Below, piece by piece: positions 1 through 6,234 of a stretch of DNA of 9,413 nt. The stretch is from an uncultured Rhodopirellula sp. Lineage in GTDB: Bacteria > Planctomycetota > Planctomycetia > Pirellulales > Pirellulaceae. The first letter of the stretch is position 1, and each line of letters starts with the position of its first letter. Both the position numbers and the translations under genes were made by a program. The notes below the pieces were generated by a model that was not told the DNA's origin, searched no databases, and saw only the letters and a program-made list of their open reading frames with translations. Location of the stretch: assembly GCA_913061385.1 (NCBI GenBank), contig CAJXTM010000081.1, positions 1-9,413 of the forward strand. The letters are read 5' to 3'.

Positions 1-45
1 GATCAGCCTCGGTCTCGTGGGCTCGGAGATGTGTATAAGAGACAG
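1..45 (+). other. Illumina Nextera i7-side adapter (not native DNA)
   Basis: Synthetic sequence. Bases 1-3 (GAT) fit the end of the P7 primer. Bases 4-11 (CAGCCTCG) match, from memory, Nextera index N710. Bases 12-26 are GTCTCGTGGGCTCGG. Bases 27-45 are the 19-bp Tn5 mosaic end AGATGTGTATAAGAGACAG. Native DNA therefore starts at 46. This is not a natural Tn5 insertion, because the mosaic end is joined to primer and index sequence rather than to IS50. Confidence 0.98.
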
Positions 46-724
46 TTTGTACATAGCCTCGAAATAGTAATTCCTCACACAAAGCTGGAGTCAGTGCAAT
101 CATCAGAATCAGCTGAGCGGTAAAGCCTGATTGTCCCTGCTGCCTGAAAATGTCTGACATCTCACGAAGGGCAGCACTCTCTTCCAAAAACAAACCAATC
201 ACGATTCCTGATATCAGGCCGATCAAGGGAGTCGCGAGGGCGGCTGTAAACCAAGCCCAGATGGGCCAGTTTCCTTTCACCAATGCAAGACGCTGCCGCA
301 TTGGCTGAGGTGAAAGGTAAGCTGCAATCAGACAAGGTGTCACTAATGCAAGCTGCGGGGTTACGACCAGCAGAAATAGGCCAACCGGAGATTGTGTCAC
401 CTTGCGCAAGCTATCAGGGTCAACAAAAAGTTTGATAGAAATACTTCCGTGCACATATGCGGTCGCCACGACCGTCATTACGACACTGGCAGAGATGAAG
501 AATAGAAGTGAGACACCGATGACAGCGATGCTTGTCCACCAACGTTCTCTGGGGCCGGTCGTGGGAAAATCAGCCTTGATAACTTGGGGTTTGTTGACGA
601 GGGTTGCAAGCAGCGGTTCCAGCACCGTGGGCAGAGAATCGGCAGATTCCACCGAACCATCCTGTTGCACATCAGGCCTCTGCTCGCGCGCGTTTAGGGG
701 GGAATCGCTCTCTGGGAAATCCAT
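46..724 (-). CDS. CPBP family intramembrane glutamic endopeptidase (CAAX protease/Abi-like), C-terminus cut off by insert end
   Basis: Partial membrane protein running off the left end of the insert; 226 residues are visible from ATG 724. The first ~60 residues are hydrophilic. Hydrophobic segments follow at about 64-90, 113-137, 154-179 and 202-216, and then EELLFRGYV with E217, E218, F221, R222 and G223. This EExxFRG motif is the first catalytic motif of the CPBP (Rce1/Abi) family, whose members are intramembrane glutamic proteases acting on prenylated or other membrane-associated peptides. The later motifs containing the conserved histidines lie beyond the insert. I prefer ATG 724 because an AGGG lies about 6 bases upstream. 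ATG 802 is in frame, would add 26 residues including a single CxxC (GCVHCGG), and has no good ribosome site. The gene follows argC on the same strand and is probably co-transcribed. Family call sure; start and substrate unknown. Confidence 0.85.
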
Positions 725-848
725 GGCTGCCCTGCGTGATGCGTCTTGGATCGAAACACCCCCACAGTGTACGCATCCCAGCGACGATCGTCTTCCGATC
801 ATGGGTAGTATTTGAGCCCCGATTCACAAAGAATCCCGACAAAACTTG

Positions 849-1862
849 CTAAATGAGTCCTGTCGTCTGCTCCAGTCCGAACATGACATTCATGTTTTGT
901 ATGGCTGCACCACTCGCACCTTTGGCAAGGTTGTCAATCGCACAGACAAGAATCGCCCGGGAGCCAGCTATTCGAGCCGTCATTTGAACATGATTGGTTC
1001 CCGAAACATGCTTGGTAGAAGGCAGGTGATGAACAGGGTGAATGAATGCCGAATCTTTGAATCTTGCCTGCCAGCAATTCATGATTTCGTCGACGTTGGC
1101 AGATTTTGGCCGGACGTAGATCGTCGAAAGAATGCCACGATCCATGGGGGTCAAATGAGGAGTAAAGAGGCATTGAATCGACGTGCCCGACACTCGTTGC
1201 ACAATGTCGTCGATCTCAGGCTGATGGCGATGGCAGCCTACTGCATAAGCGCTGATAGCCTCATTTGTTTCACAATAAAGCGTTGCAACTTTTGCACTTC
1301 TTCCGGCACCGCTGACTCCACTCTTGCTGTCGATGATGATGTCGTCCGATCCAATCAGGCCCGCTTCCAACAGAGGTGCGAGAGGAAGGATCGCAGAAGT
1401 CGGATAGCATCCCGGATTTGCAACAATGTCTGCATCGCGAATTTCATCGGCAAAGAACTCGGGCATACCGTAAGCCGTGGATCCCACGCGTTCGGGCCAT
1501 GGGTGTTGAACTTCATACCAATGTTGGTAGATGTCCACATCTGATAGTCGAAAGTCAGCACTGAAGTCGATCACACGGACGCCGTGCTGGACCAGTTGCT
1601 GCACCGTTTCAGCCGATGCTCCATGAGGTAGGCAGCACATCGCAATGTCGCATTGCTCTGCAAACTGCTCCGCCGAAAATGTTTCGATCATCACATCACA
1701 GCGGCCCGAAAGGGATGGATGGACTGTCGATAAAGCTTCTCCAGCGTGAACGCGACTGGTTGCTGCAACAACGCTTGCGTTCTCGTGGCCTTGTAACAGT
1801 CTGGCGACTTCCAACGCTGTGTAGCCAGTTGCGCCGATGATTCCTACTCGAATGTTTTTCAT
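849..1862 (-). CDS. argC: N-acetyl-gamma-glutamyl-phosphate reductase
   Basis: Cytosolic enzyme (EC 1.2.1.38) catalysing the third step of arginine biosynthesis: NADPH-dependent reduction of N-acetyl-glutamyl-phosphate to the semialdehyde. The 337 residues are full length for the long (type 1) ArgC form. The N-terminus has the Rossmann motif GIIGATGYTA (7-16). The active-site cysteine is C152 in NPGCYPT, and the catalytic histidine lies in the HRHQPEI segment (211-217). The C-terminus carries the family signature DNLAKGASGAAIQNMN (310-325). It starts at ATG 1862, 23 bases after the stop of the GlmU-like gene, so the two are probably co-transcribed; no strong Shine-Dalgarno sequence is visible. 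None of argJ, argB or argD is adjacent in this window, so the arginine genes are at least partly dispersed here. No frameshift or missing catalytic residue is seen. Confidence 0.97.
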   Translation of the reverse strand: MKNIRVGIIGATGYTALEVARLLQGHENASVVAATSRVHAGEALSTVHPSLSGRCDVMIETFSAEQFAEQCDIAMCCLPHGASAETVQQLVQHGVRVIDFSADFRLSDVDIYQHWYEVQHPWPERVGSTAYGMPEFFADEIRDADIVANPGCYPTSAILPLAPLLEAGLIGSDDIIIDSKSGVSGAGRSAKVATLYCETNEAISAYAVGCHRHQPEIDDIVQRVSGTSIQCLFTPHLTPMDRGILSTIYVRPKSANVDEIMNCWQARFKDSAFIHPVHHLPSTKHVSGTNHVQMTARIAGSRAILVCAIDNLAKGASGAAIQNMNVMFGLEQTTGLI

Positions 1863-1885
1863 GTTCTATCTGAATGATTGGTCAA

Positions 1886-3133
1886 CTAAAGAATATCCTG
1901 GTCGGCTGATTCACGCTCTTCACAACTCAGGTCATACATGTCACGTATCAATTGTCTGTCACATTCCCGTTGTGCAACTTTGCGCCTGGCAAACATGCGT
2001 TTCTGGGTGTTAATCATGACATCAGCGGGCAGCAGTGAAGTCTGCCCAAATAATCGGGCGTAGTTCACATAACTGGGGACATTCGATGTCACAAACCCGT
2101 ACATCATGCTGCATACACCAATGACTTTTCCCGTGAATATGCTGGTGTTGATCGCCGTTTTGGAATAGTCACCCATGAAGCAGCCCAGGAATTGCATGCC
2201 CGTGGCGATCTTTGAATTTCCATAATGAATGTTGATTTTTCCATAGGTGTTTTTCAAATCGCTGTTGCAAGTTCCGGCACCCAGATTGATCCAGCTTCCC
2301 AGATAGCTGTGCCCCAGGAAACCATGATGCTGTTTGTTGGTGTAAGGTTCGATGATCGATGCTTCAACTTCACCACCAATCTTGACCGTATGACCTAGGG
2401 ACACGCCATCTTTCAAAGCGGCGTGTTCAATGACTCGTGTCCCGGTGCCAACGAATACGGGACCTGACAGATAGCAAAATGGCCCTACTTGAACATTCTC
2501 GTTCAGCAGAATCGGGCCATCGGACGTATCCACTACCGGGTAATCACCGATTTTGACATCGCCTTGGGTGAAAACCCCGTCAAGCTTTTCAGTGTATTCC
2601 TCATGACTCAGTCGCCAGTTCATTGACGTTGCCATCTCTTTCATGTGGTGTTGGATGACATCATGTGGCCATCGGAAAACAGAAAGATCTAGGATCGAAG
2701 CCGGTAGCTTTGTCGCATGCTCAAGCAGATCGCTGAACTCATTGAGTGGCAGATTCGTGAGGTCAGATGCAGGAATGAAAGCGATCAGGACGGCATCTGA
2801 TTCGGCGTCGATTACAACTTTTGCCGAGTCCGATTTCGCCCACTCCTGCAAACGCCGGTCCAGTCCGGCGGTTGGTGCGATTCTTGCGTTGATCAGCAGT
2901 AGATCCGAATCACGGTCGAGTAGTGAAGTGAATGTCTCAAGCTCGTAGTCCAGTTCCTGGATTTGGTTGAGATGGGGCCGAACATGACCTATCAGCGTGC
3001 CGGGGATCCGTTTTAGCCAGTCCAGTAGACGGAAACTCGCGCTGGTCACGGCGTAAGCCGGTCGGGCCAGTGTGATGGGCCGCAGATTGTCAACTTCCGC
3101 ATCCTCGAAGCAGATGATTCTGGTCGTGTTCAC
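1886..3133 (-). CDS. GlmU-like putative sugar nucleotidyltransferase/acyltransferase (left-handed beta-helix)
   Basis: A 415-residue protein of the alternative GlmU-like family found in Bacteroidetes and planctomycetes, annotated there as UDP-N-acetylglucosamine diphosphorylase/glucosamine-1-phosphate N-acetyltransferase or as a putative sugar nucleotidyltransferase. The N-terminal part starts with IICFEDAEVDNLRPITLARP (6-25), which fits the degenerate nucleotidyltransferase domain of this family; the classical GxGTRM pyrophosphorylase loop is not visible. From about residue 190 to 345 hexapeptide-repeat sequence predicts a left-handed beta-helix. It includes KQHHGFLGHSYLGSW and NLGAGTCNSDLKN (267-295), the counterpart of the acetyltransferase active region of GlmU. 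The role is probably amino-sugar nucleotide supply for cell envelope or surface glycans, in the cytosol. The start is GTG 3133, chosen because the family N-terminus begins there. It is first in the minus-strand group with argC. Exact substrate not determinable. Confidence 0.85.
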   Translation of the reverse strand: MNTTRIICFEDAEVDNLRPITLARPAYAVTSASFRLLDWLKRIPGTLIGHVRPHLNQIQELDYELETFTSLLDRDSDLLLINARIAPTAGLDRRLQEWAKSDSAKVVIDAESDAVLIAFIPASDLTNLPLNEFSDLLEHATKLPASILDLSVFRWPHDVIQHHMKEMATSMNWRLSHEEYTEKLDGVFTQGDVKIGDYPVVDTSDGPILLNENVQVGPFCYLSGPVFVGTGTRVIEHAALKDGVSLGHTVKIGGEVEASIIEPYTNKQHHGFLGHSYLGSWINLGAGTCNSDLKNTYGKINIHYGNSKIATGMQFLGCFMGDYSKTAINTSIFTGKVIGVCSMMYGFVTSNVPSYVNYARLFGQTSLLPADVMINTQKRMFARRKVAQRECDRQLIRDMYDLSCEERESADQDIL

Positions 3134-3354
3134 TACAACTCGGGGTTTTGAAGGAAGGTTTGTGACGGTAGTGCAGTTTAGCGGCTTTCCGTCTTCTGCT
3201 CTGCCCCAGTTGGGTCAGGAAGCTAGCATGAGTCTGCGCTAACACCGTCTAAGCTGAAAGGTTGCTCGGAGCCCTGCTGGAACGCAATCACTCCGCCGTG
3301 GCTTCGCGAGCAGTCAATGAACTGATGCCTCTAGCATGACGGATTTTGTAGCCG
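3134..3354. other. Divergent intergenic region
   Basis: A 221-base gap between two divergently transcribed genes, so it must carry promoters for both the GlmU-like/argC group and the HEAT-like gene. I see no clear -35/-10 pair in either direction, no riboswitch and no tRNA. The only repeat noticed is the 9-mer CTAGCATGA at 3223-3231 and again at 3331-3339. It could be an operator pair or chance. Confidence 0.5.
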
Positions 3355-4560
3355 GTGCCTGTCTCTTTCGATAACCGTTGGATCACTGTTTTTTTGATCT
3401 GCTGTATCGTATCGCAGGATTCCCTGCGCGGCGACGAGCCCAGTTCCTACTTCGATCAACTTGTGCAGCAGTTGGAGCATCCTCGGTTTTATCAGCGTGT
3501 TTCAGCATCAGAAGAATTGTTGCGTTCGGGTGTACAGAACTCGGGTGGGATAAATCCAAAGGTCATGAGTGCTTTGCGTTGTGGTTTGCAGCATGATTCA
3601 TTGGAGTTAAGAGTCGCTGCACAGCGTTTGATCCATGAAATTGAATTTCGTTATCAGGACGAACAGCTGGAATTCCTTTTGAATGTACGCGTAGCAGCGG
3701 GGAGAATTGACCTCCCAGGTTGGCTGGTCTTCTCGGAAATAATTGGCGGCGACATGGTGGCTCGTCGATTTTTTAAACAGCTGGTGCATCGGCATGCCGG
3801 AACACTTCGAGAGTGCTTTGGTGGGGATAATCCAGGTCTGATGACTACGCCCTTGCGATTTGATCCGTGGAAGCTTCCATCGGAGAATGATCTTGATTGG
3901 GCCCTTCTTTTGTTTTTGGAAATCAATCGGTTGGCAAACCACAGGCAGCCTTGTAATTGGAGACTGATTACTGCGTTGAGTAATTCGGCTATGGGCCCTG
4001 ATCCAGAGCGGCGTCCAGTCGTATTCAAACGATTGATTGAATCATGGCTTGGGCAGCAAAGCGATTCCGACGCGATCCGTGATTGCTTGCTAATTTCCAT
4101 GCGTTACGGCTGTTATTCAACGGCGATCGAACTTTGTGAACGCGTTTGGGCCAATCAACCGTCGTCTCCAGCGACGCAGGTTACAGCATTACTGGTAGGG
4201 AACGCTCTCGGTGCAGTGGATATACAATCACAAGCTACAAAACGGATTGCTGATGACCGCACTGCGGTTGTTTGGCAGACGTTGGGATTCAAGCCCGCCC
4301 GGATTCGAACTCAAGTGGCGGATGTCGCGCGTGTGGTTCTGCTCCATCAAAATGGAATTGATCCCCGTTCGGCAGGTTTTCATGATCTGAAGGCGGATCG
4401 CCGATTGATTTTCCGTGACCATAGTCTTGGCTTTTCAGACCAGAAGAGTCGTGAGAAGTCATGGGGCATCTGCGATAAGCTAATTGCGAAAGACGCAAAC
4501 GTTGTCAGCACAGCAAAGCCATTTGACACCCCATCGGTGTTGCGTGTTGAGCAGGATTAG
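3355..4560 (+). CDS. Secreted HEAT-repeat-like hypothetical protein (planctomycete type)
   Basis: No known enzymatic function. The 401-residue product begins with a probable Sec signal: N-region MPVSFDNRW, hydrophobic core ITVFLICCIVS (10-20), then polar sequence from about 21, so it is likely exported. Residues 31-110 look like two or three HEAT-type helical hairpins, with spaced Leu/Ala/Arg such as VSASEELLRSG (49-59) and LELRVAAQRLIHEI (83-96). The rest is mostly helical with no catalytic motif that I recognise. Near the C-terminus, TQVADVARVVLLHQNGIDPR (319-338) resembles a motif I recall from large paralogous planctomycete families of exported proteins; this is from memory. Start GTG 3355 is forced: the frame has a stop at 3349, and starting here gives the signal peptide. 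It stands alone on its strand, with 308 bases before the next gene. Confidence 0.8.
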   Translation: MPVSFDNRWITVFLICCIVSQDSLRGDEPSSYFDQLVQQLEHPRFYQRVSASEELLRSGVQNSGGINPKVMSALRCGLQHDSLELRVAAQRLIHEIEFRYQDEQLEFLLNVRVAAGRIDLPGWLVFSEIIGGDMVARRFFKQLVHRHAGTLRECFGGDNPGLMTTPLRFDPWKLPSENDLDWALLLFLEINRLANHRQPCNWRLITALSNSAMGPDPERRPVVFKRLIESWLGQQSDSDAIRDCLLISMRYGCYSTAIELCERVWANQPSSPATQVTALLVGNALGAVDIQSQATKRIADDRTAVVWQTLGFKPARIRTQVADVARVVLLHQNGIDPRSAGFHDLKADRRLIFRDHSLGFSDQKSREKSWGICDKLIAKDANVVSTAKPFDTPSVLRVEQD

Positions 4561-4868
4561 TCACGTTTCGATCTTGATCAGGTGAATCGAACTGCCAAGG
4601 CTCGATCAACCGTACAAAGAAACGATGCACTGGTAATCACATTTTGAAAATCCACGTACTCACCACCGCAGACTATACCAATCATGACTCGGGGTTGATG
4701 ATTCAATCACCTCGAGTTTGTAGGTGGGGTGGTGATTGAAGGTTGTTCGTTTAATGTTTTCAAGTCTGAATCACGATAATCTGAGTAGCCGATTGATTCG
4801 TTGTCATTCCGAGGTTTGCGGTTTGTCCTGCGGTATTGATTCCGTATTGTCCGTCAATTTGATCCACC
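4561..4868. other. Intergenic region of 308 bases
   Basis: Holds the inverted repeat at 4702-4740 and should contain the terminator of the HEAT-like gene and the promoter of the dehydrogenase gene. I find no convincing promoter hexamers or RNA gene. On the minus strand, 4760-4870 reads as a T/Q/N-rich peptide tail ending in a stop at 4760. It looks protein-like but has no clean start or neighbour, and it is discussed as a possible gene remnant. Confidence 0.5.
4702..4740. repeat. Perfect 10-bp inverted repeat (hairpin)
   Basis: TTCAATCACC at 4702-4711 is exactly complementary to GGTGATTGAA at 4731-4740, with a 19-base loop. It lies 141 bases after the HEAT-like stop and 128 bases before the dehydrogenase start. 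No T-run follows on either strand, so it is a poor intrinsic terminator. It could be an operator for a dimeric regulator of the downstream gene or a transcript-end hairpin; nothing in the sequence decides. Confidence 0.55.
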
Positions 4869-6149
4869 GTGAACGTCGAGAGAGCTAAGTTGTCTTTGCA
4901 AGAATCTGAGAGTGAAGTCGGTGGGAATGCTCCCATTGTTGGCATTTATCTGGTCGGTGCAGGCGTCGTTGGTACTGCTATTTTGCAGGCGCATCTTGAC
5001 GCGGGAGTTTCCGTTTGGCTGGCCGACCATGATGAAGATGCTATCCGTAATGCGGTACAACGGGTCAGCTTTTTAGGTGCGGATTGGAATGTATCCAGTG
5101 TCCAGAAAATAAGTACCTCGATGTCAGCGATCCAATTTTGCAATCGCGGTGTTCCTCAACCTTGTCAGCAGACGCTGATAATTGAATCGATTGTTGAAAA
5201 GTTGGATGTCAAACAAGCCTTCTTCCGCGATGTGGAGCGGGTTTTTGGTGATGACGCTCTGCTGTGTACAAATACTTCGACCTTACCTATCGGGCGTATT
5301 GCCGAGTCTGTGGAGCATGCAGGGCGGTTCAGTGGCATGCACTTTTTTATGCCCGTTGCGGAGCGACCGGCAGTCGAGTTGATTGTGGGCAGTGAAACGC
5401 AGCCAGCAACAACAGAGGCATGCGTTAGCCATGTTCAACGTCTTGGGAAAGAACCCCTCGTGGTTGGAGATGGCCCCGGATTCGTTGTGAATCGGCTGCT
5501 CTCACTCTATCTGAATGAAGCAATGTTGTTGCTCTGTCGAGGTGTCCCTGCAGCGAGAATTGAAGCGACTGCTTTGGTTTATGGAATGCCGATATCGCCA
5601 TTGGAGTTAATCGACTGGATCGGTGCTCCCACAATGTTCGACGCTGGTCGGGTGTTTTGGCAGGCTTTTCCTGACCGTATTGATCCTGCGCCCATGTTGG
5701 TGGCGATGATCAAGAGTAAGCGTTTGGGCAGAGCCGTTTCAAAGGGCATGTATGATTATCACGATGGCCAACGCGATTCGGAACTGTCAGCTCAGGTAGT
5801 TGAGTTCAGTGAGCGATACTGCCGGCAGAAAATTGAATTTAGCGATCGACAACTCATGGAAATCATGACGATACCAATGTGGATCGAGGCTGCCTTGGCT
5901 CTGCGTTCAGGCGTGGTCGACTCCTATGAGCTGTTTGATCTCGCGATGCAAGGCGGGCTTGGTTTTGACTCAAGCGAACCATGGCATGCTTTCTTCGATT
6001 CCATGGGTAGCTCAGCGATCCTCGCGGCAATGGAAGAATGGTCAGCCTTGACGAAATCGATGAATGCTCCCAGAGAGCTCTGTCAGTTGCTCGCGGAAAA
6101 TTCCCCCACCGACGCGATGGTTGCGTACGGTGGTGGCTCAACGCGATAA
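4869..6149 (+). CDS. 3-hydroxyacyl-CoA dehydrogenase, NAD-binding, free-standing FadB/Hbd-like
   Basis: Predicted to oxidise (S)-3-hydroxyacyl-CoA to 3-ketoacyl-CoA with NAD+ in beta-oxidation. The Rossmann motif YLVGAGVVGTAI is at 27-38. NTSTLPI (135-141) carries the conserved substrate-site serine (S137), GMHFF (156-160) the catalytic H158, and VELI (169-172) the partner E170. DGPGFVVNRLL (201-211) is the domain-junction signature, with N208. A first C-terminal helical domain follows to about 297 (GRAVSKGMYDY), then a second, weaker copy to about 400 as in the FadB/FadJ C-terminus. No crotonase domain is present, so at 426 residues it is longer than Hbd but shorter than FadB. The usual Asn of HFFNP is Met161. 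Start GTG 4869 is the longest choice; TTG 4890, with GAGAG 7 bases upstream, is a credible alternative. Its stop codon falls inside a tandem repeat. Confidence 0.9.
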   Translation: MNVERAKLSLQESESEVGGNAPIVGIYLVGAGVVGTAILQAHLDAGVSVWLADHDEDAIRNAVQRVSFLGADWNVSSVQKISTSMSAIQFCNRGVPQPCQQTLIIESIVEKLDVKQAFFRDVERVFGDDALLCTNTSTLPIGRIAESVEHAGRFSGMHFFMPVAERPAVELIVGSETQPATTEACVSHVQRLGKEPLVVGDGPGFVVNRLLSLYLNEAMLLLCRGVPAARIEATALVYGMPISPLELIDWIGAPTMFDAGRVFWQAFPDRIDPAPMLVAMIKSKRLGRAVSKGMYDYHDGQRDSELSAQVVEFSERYCRQKIEFSDRQLMEIMTIPMWIEAALALRSGVVDSYELFDLAMQGGLGFDSSEPWHAFFDSMGSSAILAAMEEWSALTKSMNAPRELCQLLAENSPTDAMVAYGGGSTR

Positions 6150-6215
6150 AAAAACGCGATGGACAACGCGATAAAAAAACGCGATGGCCAACGCGATGGC
6201 CAACGCGATGGCCAA
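6139..6215 (+). repeat. 12/13-bp tandem repeat, six ACGCGAT units
   Basis: The heptamer ACGCGAT occurs at 6141, 6154, 6166, 6179, 6191 and 6203, spaced 13, 12, 13, 12 and 12 bases. Spacers alternate between an A-run (A7 at 6148-6154 and 6173-6179) and GGAC or GGCC. The array can be read as two 25-bp units followed by 12-bp units of AACGCGATGGCC. It begins in the last codons of the dehydrogenase, supplies that gene's TAA, and ends 20 bases before the end of the convergent permease gene. Every unit contains the palindrome CGCG, and several contain TGGCCA. Confidence 0.95.
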
Positions 6216-6234
6216 TGATGACGCGTTGCTTTTT
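6201..6234 (+). terminator. Intrinsic-terminator-like hairpin between convergent genes, possibly bidirectional
   Basis: CAACGCG (6201-6207, the last repeat unit) pairs perfectly with CGCGTTG (6222-6228) around a 14-base loop, followed by C and five T at 6230-6234. This fits rho-independent termination of the plus-strand dehydrogenase transcript. On the minus strand AACGCG (6227-6222) can pair with CGCGTT of repeat units that run straight into T-runs (complements of 6173-6177 and 6148-6152), so the same block could also end the permease transcript. The minus-strand role is less certain because the loop is long. Confidence 0.65.

Noticed and set aside
1..45. Possible natural Tn5/IS50 end because of the mosaic-end sequence
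   Set aside because: It is joined to the Nextera primer and index sequence, with a matching Read 1 adapter at the other end; it is library adapter.
402..852. Plus-strand ORFs over the CPBP region
   Set aside because: The minus-strand frame encodes a coherent membrane protein with EELLFRGYV; the plus ORFs are low-complexity shadows.
3223..3339. CTAGCATGA direct repeats as the footprint of a small mobile element
   Set aside because: Only nine bases, no inverted ends and no transposase between them; could be chance or an operator pair.
6139..6215. CRISPR array
   Set aside because: Units are 12-13 bases, too short, with no unique spacers and no cas genes.
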